Shown here piece after piece: positions 12,110-25,482 of a DNA stretch of 64,000 nucleotides (within the stretch, counting starts at the first letter, position 1; the number at the start of each line of letters is the position of its first letter). Both the position numbers and the translations under genes were made by a program. The stretch comes from Paramecium sonneborni (Eukaryota; Ciliophora; Oligohymenophorea; Peniculida; Parameciidae). The stretch lies in the NCBI GenBank assembly GCA_905182985.1, contig CAJJDN010000086.1, positions 293,462 to 357,461 on the forward strand, given 5' to 3'. The notes beneath the pieces were generated by a model that worked only from the letters and a program-made list of their open reading frames with translations, ran no database searches and was not told the DNA's origin.

Positions 12110-12731
12110 TTATGATCAACGATATAACAATTCAATAAAAATATTTCAATATCTCCAACTCGTATTCTAACATCCATTATCAATTTTTAAACCTTAAATA
12201 ATTGTAATCTCTCTATTTTCTTCTTGCATTTTTTAAATTAGAGACTTACTTTTAAAAAATAAATCATAGAATTAAATTTTAAAATTATAATTAAGATTTT
12301 AACCATTACAGCCTTTGAAAACCCTATCGCTCATTTTGTTATTTAATCATCATTTAAGAAAAAACTTCATTATTCTTTATTTCTATTCTATTTTTAAAAA
12401 ATTTTTTATTTTAATGAGAAATCAGCTGAACTTGATGCAAAAATTGTATAACACACGTAAGACATCTGGTTCTTAAGAATTTAGAGCAAAAAAAACTTTT
12501 TTAATCTTTTAGTTATATCATTTTAAACTTAAAAAATCAATGGTATACTAAATGATTTTTATATCACTAATTTAATTTGATGTCTTTCTAAAATCTTTAT
12601 AAATCTTTCAAATCTTAAACCTAAAATCAAAAAACTCAAAAAAAACCATTTTTATTGTTAAGAAAACTATATACAGCTGATTTTATTTTTAACGTCCATT
12701 TAATTATTCTATTTTATCAAATTTATAATTA
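12110..12731. other. Intergenic with two doubtful short frames
   Basis: No recognisable gene. On the minus strand 12146-12334 could encode 62 aa starting MSDRVFKGCNG. On the plus strand 12414-12680 could encode 88 aa starting MRNQLNLMQKLYNTRKT. Both start with plausible composition but turn into low-complexity Ile/Leu/Phe/Lys sequence and match no family, so neither is called. Confidence 0.4.
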
Positions 12732-13087
12732 TCAAGTTTCCAAATAAAATACAAATATCTTTGTTTTCTAAAGTATCTAATTAAATGCCAAAGCAATATA
12801 CACTAAGCTTAGTATATTTTATTCTTATCTTAATTGCTAAAACATTCCTAATTTATTAGAATATCTATTAAAGCTTATTTTAGGTGATACTGCATTTTAT
12901 GTGAATATATTAGAACTAACTTTAATTGTAAAATTATTATTTTATGATTAAAATTTGCAATGACTATTTTATTTATATAAAAAAGGGCTTTATCTATCCT
13001 AATAATTAAAAAAATATTTACATAAAATAAATTGTTTATTCTTTAATAAACAACTATTTTAAGGAATTCTTTCATATATTTTGGCAT
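12732..13087 (-). CDS. Hypothetical protein, uncertain 5' end
   Basis: A possible 110-aa protein with one 23-nt intron (12999-13021, GTAAATATT...ATTAG). The spliced C-terminal part has coding character: AVSPKISFNRYSNKLGMFQQ and ILSLVYIALAFNQILQKTKI. The same frame continues upstream to an ATG near 13347 (MKILISKQINTINKLRP), but a single TGA at about 13170 interrupts it. The start given is the first ATG after that TGA. It may be the 3' part of a pseudogene or a gene with a hidden exon join. Family unknown. Confidence 0.4.
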
Positions 13088-13411
13088 TCTAAAATCAATA
13101 TTGATAAATTTTTCTCCTATATCTATGCTTTCAATTAATTTTATGGTTGGATTTATTCAAACATCTTTATTTACCATTATGTTTTATTCAAAGTTGAAAA
13201 AATTGCTAGACTAAAGTAAATTTTTCTTTGAAAATATGAAAGTATGAATGTACTCATCATAAACTTCTTTAATATAAATGATAATTTTTTATGAAATTGG
13301 TCTCAATTTATTTATAGTATTTATCTATTTGCTTATTAAAATTTTCATATAAATTTTGTTATTTTTTTTGGAGTTTGCTTATTCAAAATATATTTAAAAA
13401 GGGGTTTAAGT
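13088..13411. other. Upstream extension of the 12.7 kb frame, otherwise nothing
   Basis: Holds the TGA-interrupted upstream part of the minus-strand frame (about 13090-13347), then A+T-rich DNA with nothing recognised. Confidence 0.4.
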
Positions 13412-14550
13412 GCATTTTAAATTAATATCCCAAATTTCTAATATCTCTGTCAAATAGCAATAACAATTTAAATAATTTAATTATAAAATATTTTGGAAAT
13501 CTCTTAAACTTGATTAGTTATTTATTAAAATGACTATCTATTGATAAATGATCTTAGAGGCAAGCAATATAATGATATAAGACTTTAAATATTAATATGT
13601 ATACACAGTGATATAAAATCTTTATTAATTATTTAAATTAAATGACTGAAGAGCAAGGCAAATAACGATTTGCGTATACGGCACCAAAATAAATTTTGGA
13701 AGAAGCTGCATAAATTGGCGAAGATAATTAAACAAGAAAGTAAAATTTAGACAAAGTTGAAGAAAAGTTCAAGTACAAGCAAAAGAACCGCTAGTTGAGT
13801 CCAGAAAGGAAAGATGTTTTCAATGATTAAGGAGGTGAGAATGGGAGAACATATGCAGAAATCATGATCTAATAGGATTTAGAGAATTCGAGATCTGAAA
13901 TTGAAAATAAAATAAAAAAGACCGAGACATTAAATAAGGAGGAAAAAAAATTAGTAAAATAATAAGTGAAGGTGGAATAAAATGTTGCTTAATAAATAAA
14001 ATAGGAAAGATCAGAATGGGAATAAGAAAGCAAAGATGTTTCTAAAAAGCCTTAAAAATGGGAAACCCCATCAAGAGGTATTTTTAAAAAGTTCATAAAT
14101 ATTTAGATGGTCCTTAATCATCAGCAAGAGCATCGAGATGGGATAATACAAATAAATTATAAGCAACTCCAGGTAGGGCAGGAACAGTATTTGGAGAGAC
14201 TCCAACTCCAGGACATATGGAAATAGGAGACACACCATATAAATATGGAGAAACACCAACTCCAAATCGTTCTTATATAAAAGCTAGATGGGGAGAGAGA
14301 ACACCATTAGGTGGATAATCTGGATTTGGAGGAGGAATGACACCACATACACCAGGAACTGTTACGAGAACACCTATGACACCAGGATAATTAGGAAATA
14401 TGACACCTGATAGAGTATACTAATTTAGATTAGAAAAAGAAATGGAAGAAAGAAATAAATATATGACAGATGAAGAATTGAATAGTATATTACCAGGTCC
14501 TAAAGATGGTTATGAAGTAATCATACTTTTATAAAATAGATATTAAAAGC
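13412..14550. repeat. First copy of an exact 1,139-bp direct duplication
   Basis: Identical by eye to 14552-15690, with only a single N between them. It carries 230 bp of SF3B1 upstream sequence and the 5' part of the gene. This is the expected result of two contigs with overlapping ends being scaffolded instead of merged. Confidence 0.95.
13642..14550 (+). CDS. SF3B1: Truncated duplicate of SF3B1 5' part (assembly copy)
   Basis: The same ATG, 29-nt intron (14078-14106) and 23-nt intron (14517-14539) as in the full gene at 14782, then cut by the N at 14551 eleven bases into exon 3. No base difference from the full copy was seen. It should not be counted as a second gene unless reads span the junction. 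Confidence 0.85.
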
Positions 14551-14551
14551 N
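14551..14551. other. Assembly gap (single N)
   Basis: One N exactly at the junction of the two identical 1,139-bp blocks. Confidence 0.95.
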
Positions 14552-15690
14552 GCATTTTAAATTAATATCCCAAATTTCTAATATCTCTGTCAAATAGCAA
14601 TAACAATTTAAATAATTTAATTATAAAATATTTTGGAAATCTCTTAAACTTGATTAGTTATTTATTAAAATGACTATCTATTGATAAATGATCTTAGAGG
14701 CAAGCAATATAATGATATAAGACTTTAAATATTAATATGTATACACAGTGATATAAAATCTTTATTAATTATTTAAATTAAATGACTGAAGAGCAAGGCA
14801 AATAACGATTTGCGTATACGGCACCAAAATAAATTTTGGAAGAAGCTGCATAAATTGGCGAAGATAATTAAACAAGAAAGTAAAATTTAGACAAAGTTGA
14901 AGAAAAGTTCAAGTACAAGCAAAAGAACCGCTAGTTGAGTCCAGAAAGGAAAGATGTTTTCAATGATTAAGGAGGTGAGAATGGGAGAACATATGCAGAA
15001 ATCATGATCTAATAGGATTTAGAGAATTCGAGATCTGAAATTGAAAATAAAATAAAAAAGACCGAGACATTAAATAAGGAGGAAAAAAAATTAGTAAAAT
15101 AATAAGTGAAGGTGGAATAAAATGTTGCTTAATAAATAAAATAGGAAAGATCAGAATGGGAATAAGAAAGCAAAGATGTTTCTAAAAAGCCTTAAAAATG
15201 GGAAACCCCATCAAGAGGTATTTTTAAAAAGTTCATAAATATTTAGATGGTCCTTAATCATCAGCAAGAGCATCGAGATGGGATAATACAAATAAATTAT
15301 AAGCAACTCCAGGTAGGGCAGGAACAGTATTTGGAGAGACTCCAACTCCAGGACATATGGAAATAGGAGACACACCATATAAATATGGAGAAACACCAAC
15401 TCCAAATCGTTCTTATATAAAAGCTAGATGGGGAGAGAGAACACCATTAGGTGGATAATCTGGATTTGGAGGAGGAATGACACCACATACACCAGGAACT
15501 GTTACGAGAACACCTATGACACCAGGATAATTAGGAAATATGACACCTGATAGAGTATACTAATTTAGATTAGAAAAAGAAATGGAAGAAAGAAATAAAT
15601 ATATGACAGATGAAGAATTGAATAGTATATTACCAGGTCCTAAAGATGGTTATGAAGTAATCATACTTTTATAAAATAGATATTAAAAGC
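14552..15690. repeat. Second copy of the 1,139-bp direct duplication
   Basis: Continues without interruption into the rest of SF3B1, so this is the copy attached to the full gene. Confidence 0.95.
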
Positions 15691-18391
15691 CCCTGAAAAT
15701 TATAAACCATTGAAATCATCATTAAAGAAATTACTAAATTCTAAAAATAGTATTGAATCTCCAGTTCAATATTAAATTCCAGAATCAATTCGTATTGAAG
15801 TTTCAGCTACACCATCACATCCTACTATTGGATAATTACCAGCAATTAAACCAGAAGAATATAATTTATTCTCTGCTTTACTTTAACCAATAAATGAAGA
15901 TGAATTAACACCCGAATAAGCAAAAGAAAGAAAAATCATGGCTTTGTTATTAAAAATTAAGAATGGAACTCCTTAAATGAGAAAATCTGCATTAAGATAA
16001 ATAACTTAAAGTGCTAGAGAATTTGGACCTGCTCCATTATTCAATTAGATTTTACCATTATTAATGTCTCCAACTTTAGAAGATCAAGAGAGACATTTAT
16101 TGGTTAAAGTTATTGATAGAGTGTTATTTAAGTTAGATGATTTGGTTAGACCATATGTACATAAAATATTAGTTGTAATCTAACCATTGTTAATTCATGA
16201 AGATTACTATGCAAGAGTTGAAGCAAGAGAAATTATATCTAATTTAGCTAAAGCAGCTGGTTTAGCTACTATGATAACTACCATGAGACCTGATATTGAT
16301 CATAATGATGATTACGTAAGAAATACTACTGCTAGAGCATTTGCTATTGTAGCTTCAGCCTTAGGTATACCAGCATTATTACCATTCTTAAAAGCTGTTT
16401 GTTAAAGTAGAAAAAGCTGGTAGGCTAGACATACTGGTATTAAAATAGTACAATAAATCAGTATTTTTATGGGTTGTGCTATTTTACCTCATCTTAAATC
16501 ACTTGTCGAAATTATACAACATGGATTAAAAGATGAATAATAAAAAGTAAAAACAATTACAGCTTTAGCATTAGCTGCTTTGGCGGAAGCCTCTTTTCCA
16601 TATGGTATTGAAGCATTTGATAATGTGCTTATTCCTTTGTGGGAAGGTATAAAAACACATAAGGGTAAAGGATTAGCAGCATTTTTAAAAGCGATAGGAT
16701 TCATCATTCCATTAATGGATGTAGAACATGCAACAGAGTATGTTAAAGCAATAGTTCCTATATTGAAAAATTAATTTGAAATATAGGAAGAAGAAATGAA
16801 GAAAATTGTATTAATGGTAATAAAATAATGCATATAATGTGCAGGTATAGAGGCTGTTTATGTAAGAGATCAAATAATGCCTGAATTTTTCAAATATTAT
16901 TGGAGTAAAAGAACAGCAACAGATAGAAGAAATTATAGATAGATGGTAGAAACTACATGTGAAATAGCTGCTAAAGTAGGAGCAGCAGAAATTTTAGAAA
17001 GAATAGTAGGAGATTTAAAAGACGAAAATGAATCATTCAGAAAAATGGTAGTAGAAACAATAGAAAAATTTATAAATTAACTTGGAGTTTCAGATATTGA
17101 TTAAAAATTAGAAAATAGATTAATGGATGGTGTATTATGGGCATTCAATGAATAATAGAGTGAAGATACATAAACAATGCTTAGTGGATTTGGATCTATT
17201 ATTAATGCATTTGGTAGTAGATCAAAACCATATTTCAGTTAATTAGGTGGTGTTTTATAATGGAGATTATCAAATAAATCTCCAAGAGTTAGATAATAAG
17301 CAGCTGATTTAATTGGTAAAATAGCCGTTTGTATGAAAAATTGTTAAGAAGAAGCTAGATTAGGAAGATTAGGCTAATTATTATTTGAATGTTTAGGTGA
17401 AGAATATCCAGAAGTTTTAGGATCTATATTAGGAGGATTAAAGGCAATAGTAAATGTAATAGGAATGAATAAAATGTCACCTCCTATTAAAGATTTATTA
17501 CCAAGATTAACACCAATTTTAAAAAATAGACATGAAAAAGTTTAAGAAAATTGTATTGATTTAGTTGGTCGAATAGCAGATAGAGGACCAGAACATGTTT
17601 CTCCAAAAGAATGGATTAGAATATGTTTTGATCTATTAGATTTATTAAAAGCACATAAAAAAGGTATAAGAAGAGCTACTATCAATACATTTGGTTATAT
17701 AGCAAAAGCTATTGGACCTTAAGATGTTTTATCTACTCTTTTAAATAATCTAAAAGTATAAGAAAGATAACTTCGTGTTTGTACAACAGTAGCAATTGCA
17801 ATAGTAGCAGAAACATGTGGTCCATTTACTGTATTACCTGCTTTAATGAATGAATATAGAGTTAGAGAACTCAATGTTTAAAATGGTGTTTTAAAATCAT
17901 TATCTTTTATGTTTGAATACATAGGTCCAACAGCATATTCATATATTAATTCAGTTATACCATTATTAATTGATGCTTTGACTGATAGAGATCTTGTTCA
18001 TAGATAAACTGCTTCATCTGCTGTCAAACATTTAGCTCTTGGTGTCTAATGTTTAGGATGTGAAGAATAACTTATGCATTTACTTAACCATGTTTGGCCA
18101 AATATTTTTGAAACTTCACCACATGTTATTAATGCCGTTATGGAAGCTATTGAAGGTATGAGAGTAAGTCTTGGACCTGGAAATATTTTACTTTATGCTT
18201 TATAAGGACTTTATCATCCTGCAAGAAGAGTATAATTTATTATTTATTATTTTTAGGTGAGATTAATATATTGGAGAATTTACAATATGATTTATGTTGG
18301 AAGTTCTGATGCTTGTGTTGCATTCTATCCAACTTTTCCTAATGATCAGCACAATTCTTATGAAAAATACGAATTAAATTTAACATTATGA
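14782..18391 (+). CDS. SF3B1: SF3B1, U2 snRNP splicing factor 3B subunit 1
   Basis: A 1,176-aa HEAT-repeat protein of the U2 snRNP that clamps the branch-site helix. The first 230 or so residues are charged and Thr-Pro-rich ([32 protein letters not shown]), followed by the conserved [16 protein letters not shown]. From about residue 320 the HEAT superhelix is nearly colinear with human, e.g. [30 protein letters not shown] and [20 protein letters not shown]. Introns: 15218-15246 (29 nt), 15657-15679 (23) and 18230-18256 (27, multiple of three without TGA). Residues equal to human R625, H662, K666 and K700 are all kept (here R496, H533, K537, K571). In-frame TAA/TAG fall on Gln positions conserved in animals, which proves the code. 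Confidence 0.98.
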
Positions 18392-20726
18392 GTGTTCAAA
18401 ATTATAATATTTTAAATCATATATTAATCATTGTATTAATACTTATTCTTATGCTTTACTTGTAAATATTATCATCAAAAAATTAACAATTCCTTTCAAT
18501 CAATATTAATTTAAATTATAGTAATGTTTTATGAAAAAAATCATTTCAGATTAACTATTAAGTTAAAATTTTAGACTTTTCTTTTTTTATTATTTTATTT
18601 ATAATTTAAATTAAAATGATTTAATATCACATCATAAGAGTTGATTATACTTAAATTTATTTGTAATTTTAATTTTGTATGTTCTGTAATTTGACAAATG
18701 AGGTAACATTATTTATAAGAAAATTTTCATAATTAATTAATTATTTATTTTTAATTAATTTATAATAAAAGAGAAAAGAAAAAAACTTTTATATATATGA
18801 TAAGAATCAATTTATTCAATACAGAAATCTATTTTATAGATTTAAATAAATATTATGGTAATTTTATAAGAAATAAACAATAGAGTTGATTTACTTTTAG
18901 AAATAGTAAATTTAATTGAAATTCTTTAAATTATTTTTCGTAAATTTTTTTTTATTAAGAACTATGTTTAATTGGAAAAAAAATTATTATTATTTATTAT
19001 TTTGCAACTGTGTCATATTTTTCATACCCTCAATAAAACCTTAAGTATAATATCAGTGAGTTTTTATTACTTTATGTATGTTTTATGAAATTATATAATA
19101 GTTCAGAGAGTATTTATTTAATTGTTTTATTTTTAATAATTAGCTAAAAGCCTAATCCTAATCAGTTTTATTAACATAATGATTTAACTTTTTTGATCAA
19201 ATAATACTATATATATCATTTATTTATTATTTATGTTTTTGAATTATAGATTAAATAATGCAAAATGATAGATAATTAAAAATGCCGAATATTTTGAGTT
19301 TCATATTGTAGGATAAGTTATTTTTCCCTAGTACAAATGAGATAATTGGTTATAAAATCAAAAATCTTTTTTCTATCAGCTTTTAAACAGAATGATTATC
19401 AAGATAAATTACAAATAATATTTAATTGCATTAATGACTGTTTATGAAATATAAATTTAGCAATAATAGAAAGTGGAAAATATTTACCCCAATTTAGATT
19501 CAAATTAAAAAAGAAAATAAAGTAAAATCTTCTTTGAATACTTTTGTTAATAATTATTGAGAAAATATAACTATATCCGATTATGGAGTAAATTTGTAAA
19601 TTTTATTCTAGAGAATAGGTCTTAAATTAAGACACATACAATTAAGGAGGTTATCTAAAGAGGAATTAGATATTTAATAAAAGTTTTAATCCTGATTAGA
19701 TGCAAAAGAAGATTGAAATTTTTTATTAATTTTTGTTAAAAATTTCTTTCTTCATCACTGAACATTTTGAATTTTCAATAAAGGTATTTAAATTTAACTA
19801 TTCAAATTCTTAATAAAATGACTTTCTAATGATAAATAATATTTATTATTCTCTATTATTTTAATAAATATTGAAATTTGATTAAATTAATAGAGAAATT
19901 TCATTCATGCTCATCTATGAAGGCAACTTGTCTAATATTTTTTTTTTCTTAAGTGAATTTCATTCAGCAGTTCTTCATAATCAATTGAATGATAGTTTTG
20001 AACACTGAGCTTTGTACATTGAATAATCATAAATTCAGAACAACAAACAAAATTAATAAATGGAAAAAAAAGTTGTGAAGATGAGATTTCGTAAATCTAC
20101 CTTAAGTTAGATGATATGATTGTTTATATATCTCTTAATTTGTAGATAATTTAATTTTAGTCACCATCTTTAGGTCTGCCTTAATATCAAAAATTTTCCT
20201 TGAATTTCTAGAGTATTATGAAAAGTAATAGAGTAAGTAAAATTGCACGTTATTGACTAAAACAGATGGCAATGAATAATTGCTGAAACAATAAGAGAAA
20301 AAAATTAGCTAGGAAAGGGAAGCAGTATTTAGAAATGAGTTAATAACTGATGAAAAATTTTATTAAGCGCAAAGTATTAAAAATGCTATGATTAGAATAA
20401 TTTAATGGTCATATTTGTTTATAAATAAAGATAAGGAAGAAAAGTAGTGTTTTGATATTTCTCAAGTAAGAAACTTTATAATTTGATAATGTAATTTTCT
20501 TAGTTGATGTTTTTAAAAAAGAAAAAAACAAAGTTTTTTTATAAAGAAATAAGAGAAAATCTTAACCATTAATAATAAACTCAGACTATAATTAAGATAA
20601 AAATAGAACAATGTTAAAAAAATATATATATAGAAATCAATTAAAAATTGATTTAATTATCTTATTGAAGTTGACCAATATTGATAAACAAATTAATCTT
20701 AACAAATCTTGATTATATTTAATTTT
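18392..20726. other. 2.3-kb stretch without an intact gene; scattered coding relics
   Basis: Mostly A+T-rich DNA. Short coding-like pieces on the plus strand: MQNDRQLKMPNILSFILQ with DKLFFPSTNEIIGYK (from 19258), RLSKEELDI near 19650, and Lys-rich bits around 20280-20400. All end quickly at TGA and no canonical introns link them. This is the longest non-genic part of the window and may hold a decayed gene. Confidence 0.5.
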
Positions 20727-22049
20727 ATGATTTAAATAAAAGAACATCTACCCCAGGAATGGTTTGATTTTATCGAATAAATCAAAATTTTGAAACCTAT
20801 TGAGGAAGAAACCGTAAAATAATTTGTAAAAGTACGAGTCAGCCAATTTCCAACTGATTAATAAATGTAGGAATACTATGAAGAAGTTTTTTCAAAGTAT
20901 TGACATCTTCCTACTATATTTAGATCTACAAATGATTAGAGTAGGAAGAAATGGCATCAATAAGACAAGATTTTGCTTATTTGGTGCATGACAAAATATT
21001 TAATGTATTAAAATAGATCTGACCTTATTCCTGTAATAGTTTTTTATATTATTAGAATGATAGAGATTGGGAGTATATATCAAAAATACTATGTGTAGAT
21101 AAGTAATTAGCTGAATTAAAATGGATATCCCTACTTCATTCTAATCTAAAAATCTCACCTTGGACCAAAGAAGAAGATCAGATTTTGACAGATATTGCTA
21201 GGTAAGATTTTTAAATATTTTAGTTAATACTACTCAAAAAATAATTGGACAGAACTAACTATTAAGTTTAACTAATTGTCTTCGTCTTAGAGATATCCTA
21301 AATAGATAAGAGAGAGATGGAATAATGTGTTAAATCCAAATATTTCAAAGTAAACCTGGACGAAAGAGGAGAAAATTAAATTAATTTAACTCATTTTAGA
21401 TTATGGTAAAAAATGGTCTAAAATACAGAATGAAATGGATGGTAGAAGTGAAAATTAAATCAAAAATCAATATAATGGAATCATAAGAAACTTAAAACGA
21501 TTTAATGTAATTTTATTTATTAACAAAAAAACAGGTTTAAGAATGTGAAGAAAATTCCTTACTTAAAGCTATTGTTGACAATCCTGATTAAAAGTTAAGC
21601 TTGACCATAACTTAATTCATGTCTGATTTCTTGGCCAAGAATGAAGCATCCAAAAGAATTGATACACCATTAGTAAATACTTTAGGTGAAGCTTAAAGTT
21701 TAAAAAAACCTAAAGTAGAATTACTATCCCTTGATTGCGGAATAAGTGCTACAAGTAATATCATTTTTATTATTTAGATTTTTAATAAACTGAAAAAACA
21801 AAATTAAGTTAGGATTCTTAATACTAAATGGCTCAAAATGCAAATTTATTTCATCAATAAAATAACAATCTCCCTCGACCTCAAATATAAACATAATAAA
21901 TGTATTATGGAAACTAATATTGTATGTCTACTTTCCCTAATACTTATATGAATTATGTTCCAACTAATTAGATTTATCCAAATTATCATTAATATCCCAT
22001 TAATTTAGGATTTTAACAATAATTATAACACTATCCAAGATATTTCTGA
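20727..22049 (+). CDS. Myb/SANT-repeat DNA-binding protein (paralogue A)
   Basis: A 399-aa protein. Two Myb-type repeats are clear at about residues 130-240: SPWTKEEDQILTDIA...PKQIRERWNNVLNPNI, then QTWTKEEKIKLIQLI...GKKWSKIQNEMDGRSENQIK. A weaker upstream segment (DWEYISKILCVDKQL...LKWISLL) looks like a third, degenerate repeat. The C-terminal 60 residues are Gln/Asn/Tyr-rich. Introns: 20897-20923 (27 nt, with TGA), 21033-21055 (23), 21202-21223 (22), 21507-21534 (28, CAG acceptor) and 21755-21777 (23). It shares an unusual N-terminal domain with the Myb gene at 34769. A chromatin or transcription role is inferred. Confidence 0.88.
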
Positions 22050-22789
22050 TTAGGTTGAAGCATAAGTGAGCAAAATATTGATATATATATTGAATTATAC
22101 ATCATTGTTAAAATTTATATTTTAATTTTTAAATATCGACTGCAACTAAGATCAGTAGAATTTGCATTTGCCAACAATTTTATTTATTCAAATAACTTCA
22201 AAAGTAAAAAAAGAAATAATTGTAAAATACTTTTAATTAAATTTCGAGAATTATTATAATAATTAAATTATAAACTGTTGATTATTTAATTAAATAAAAT
22301 AATTTTATTTACATTATTAAATTTATTCAAAGTTAATTATGTATATATAGTAATCTCTAATTAAACTTCAATCTAATTAAACAAGAGCTAATAGATTATG
22401 AAACTGAAATATTTTTCAAGTTTTTTATAGATTAATTTAAATAAATTCAACATGAAATATTTTCATAGTATCTAAGATCATATTTTTACAATAATACTTG
22501 AATTATTTTCTTAATATATATTTTTAACAATCTGATGATAGTTTTATGGACTTCTAGGAAGAACAAAAATAATGTTTTTAAAATTAATATATTTTAATAA
22601 ATTTAAATTTTTTAACAGGTTAATAATTTATGAACAAGGATTGATGATTAAATAAAATAATCTGTAATGATTTAATTTTAAAAGCATTAAGATCAATAGT
22701 GGAGGTTTAATATATAATTATATATAATAAAACTTAGATAAAATTAAAATTGGGCCTAAGAGATTTATATAGAATAAACATAAAAAAAT
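22050..22789. other. Intergenic, nothing recognised
   Basis: A+T-rich spacer between the convergent Myb gene and the gene at 22790. No convincing coding frame on either strand. Confidence 0.5.
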
Positions 22790-23377
22790 TCAAATAGAAT
22801 GATGATTAAAATAGTTGAATAGATCTTAGATAATTTAGAAAGCAAATGGTTTGATTCTATTAATGCTGGAATGTAATTGTTCTGGAGTGATATTGGCTAA
22901 GTTAGCAATTAATTTGATATTGATGGCACCTTAATTGAGATATATGATATCAGTGGCTATTTTTACTGCAATAGCATTTTAAAGAGATTTAGGTAATTTT
23001 TAAATGAGAGGCTACATTTATCTTAATAAGGTAACACAAACAGTAGTAGCTTGTGAGTCTATTTTGAGTTTTTAACAGAGAGTTGTTATTAAAGTTGAAT
23101 GTTGTTATTGAATACATTTAGCTAAATATTGGATTTTTTCATCAGTTTGAGGTAGTTTGTATTATAATTCTTTCATAGCATAGTAGATAAGAGCTTAAGC
23201 ATGGATATGTGAATTAGGTATGGATAAAACATTTAAAATGGAGATTGATTTTTTTTCAACTTGATCATCAAGATTCATTTTGAAAACAATATCTGAGATT
23301 AATTCGTACAGGTCTTAATTTCTTTTAGGAGTATTGCATTCTTCATGAAATTTAGGGACAGGAGGTCTTTTAATCAT
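22790..23377 (-). CDS. Possible cyclin-fold (TFIIB-like) protein
   Basis: An intronless frame of 195 aa starting MIKRPPVPKFHEECNTPKRN. The helical core shows two repeats of similar size: HAQALIYYAMKELQYKLP...YLAKCIQQQHSTLI, then AIAVKIATDIIYLNQGAINI with KLIANLANITPEQLHSSI. The second recalls the cyclin repeat of TFIIB/BRF (IA..IYL...IA...G+...I). No N-terminal zinc ribbon and no Cys cluster is present, so it is not a full TFIIB. Assignment is tentative. It lies just downstream of CFAP52 on the same strand. Confidence 0.6.
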
Positions 23378-23482
23378 ATTTATTAAATTAATTGAGTAAA
23401 TATTCAGTTTTAACAATCAGTTTATTTGAGTGTATTTATTAAAATAAATATGTATGATAAATATAATATATTTAATATGATG

Positions 23483-25451
23483 TCATAAAAACACATTCCA
23501 AACAATAACAACACCATCTTATGCTCCTGAAATAACCTATTTTCCATCTGGGGCAAATTAAACAGTATTGACTGGTCCAGAATGTCCAAATCCTTCAGAG
23601 ATTTGTTATCCAGTTTAAAGATCCCATAATTTAACTGAACAATTAGATCCACCAGTAACAGCATATTTAAAGTTAGGAGAAAGACAAATGGAATAACATT
23701 CATCACCTATAATAATATAAATAATAATAAATACCTTTTTTAGGATTAGCACTAGTTTCAAATTATCTTTAGACTTCACTTTAATTAAGATCCCAAAGTG
23801 ATATCTTTCTATCTTAACCAGTACTGAATACAACAGTTGTATTTGGAACAGTATCAAAAGAATTGATTCCTCCCATTCTTTATATATGAGCACTAATTCT
23901 TTTTTCAGTTTTTAAGTCCCATTATAATAGAGCTCTATCACGTGATGCTGTTAATAATTATGTTTCATTAGCAATCAATTTAACTTTAGTTACTTTATGA
24001 GTATGTTCTTTAAGATGTGATACCATTTCTCTAGTTCTCATTTCCCAAACTCTAACATCACCTTCACCTCCACCACTACAAAAGAATTTTAAATTATTCG
24101 AGATACAAAGTGTAGTTACTCCTGTTTTATGAGCATTATCAATCTACCAAATTTATTAACCATTATCAGATCTAAACATTCTAATTTTACCATCTGCCCA
24201 TCCACTTAATAATACTTCATCTCTGTAAACTAAACTTAAAGGTACAACATTGACATTTGCTTAACATTTAGCAATTACATTATATTCACTAATATCCCAA
24301 ATTCTTATTGTTCCATCTTCTGATGCAGATGCAAATCTATCTGAAACTCCTGGAGGATAACTCATATCTAATATTGATCCTGTATGATTCTCACTATGTA
24401 ATCCCTTCTAAAAACTATTTGAATTAAATCGAAATATCAATCCTCTATCTGTTGAAATTAAGCTCTCTAAACCATCTACTCTCACTGTAATTGAATTCAC
24501 TGCTCCACCTAAATCAGTTTTATGTAATTAGTTGATCTAATTTAATCTAATTATATACCTTATTTTCTTCTGTAATTTAATACATTGCCAATGTACCATT
24601 ACCTGCTCCAACTAAAAATCTTGTAAAATCTACAAATCTTATAGACATTACTCCTAATGCTGCAACTACTATCTAATGACTAAAAAATCTATGAAATATT
24701 TAAATATTAATATAGTACTTATTTTTCATTTGAAATACACAAAAGTCTCCTGAGGTTGTTCCCAATAAGAGATACTCTTCTCTATTTTTTGAGAACTCCA
24801 TACAAATATAATCTCTAACCAAGTTTCCAGTATTCACTATTTCTTTTTCAAATACTCCTAATTTAGGATCCAATTTCCACAAACATATTTATTTATTCCC
24901 TGAAGTTGCAAACTAATATTTAGGTGTATCTCTTCCTTTAATATCTTTAGCAAATCCTCCCCATCTTGCTATAGTAGTTGGTTCAGGTGTATGATTAACT
25001 GATCCTACTATATATCCAGTCTAACAATCCCAAATGAATATCCTTTTATCCATTGGATTACCTGAAGAAAAAAGCAGTCTATCATCATGACTAAAATCTA
25101 CGCATACTACTTCATAATCATGCTCTGATAATCTATATTTTTGAATTTTTCTATGATAATCCCAAATAATAACATCAGAATTGTCTCCCTTCTATCCTGA
25201 TGCAATCAATTCACCTCTATTAGAAACTGCTAAACATGTGATTTAATCATCATGTCCTTATAAAAATGATTATTTATGAGCATCTCTTAAATCTGTGATT
25301 ATTAGAGAAGCTCCAGCTATACTAATGAATTCTACTCCATTTGGATGTAAAATCACACTTCGATGTATCTTATATTTATATTCAATCTTACTCTCCCACT
25401 ATATCCAATTGCATGTTCCATCTCTAGAATGTCTGCAGATGGTTGTTTCAT
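23483..25451 (-). CDS. CFAP52: CFAP52 (WDR16), WD40 ciliary protein
   Basis: A 621-aa protein, the usual length of CFAP52, made almost entirely of WD40 repeats (two beta propellers). It is a microtubule inner protein of ciliary doublets. The N terminus LEMEHAIGYSG is typical of the family. Clear repeat ends: SDVIIWDYHR, RIFIWDCQTG, QICLWKLDP, TIRIWDISEY, VRVWEMRTRE, LLQWDLKTEK, KISLWDLNQ, SVKLWDLQTG and VVIVWNVFL. Introns: 25369-25391 (23 nt, AAG acceptor), 24689-24718 (30, the longest in the window, no in-frame TGA), 24537-24558 (22) and 23707-23734 (28). Confidence 0.95.
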
Positions 25452-25482
25452 TTTTTAATATTATTATTATTATTATTTAATC

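Noticed and set aside
12146..12680. Two short frames (62 and 88 aa) between genes
   Set aside because: Low-complexity composition, no domain, no intron support and no conserved motif.
13642..14550. A second SF3B1 gene
   Set aside because: It is identical to the full copy including introns and spacer, and ends at an N; best explained as contig overlap.
18392..20726. A hidden multi-exon gene in the 2.3-kb gap
   Set aside because: Coding-like pieces could not be linked by canonical 20-33 nt introns and each hits TGA within about 50 codons.
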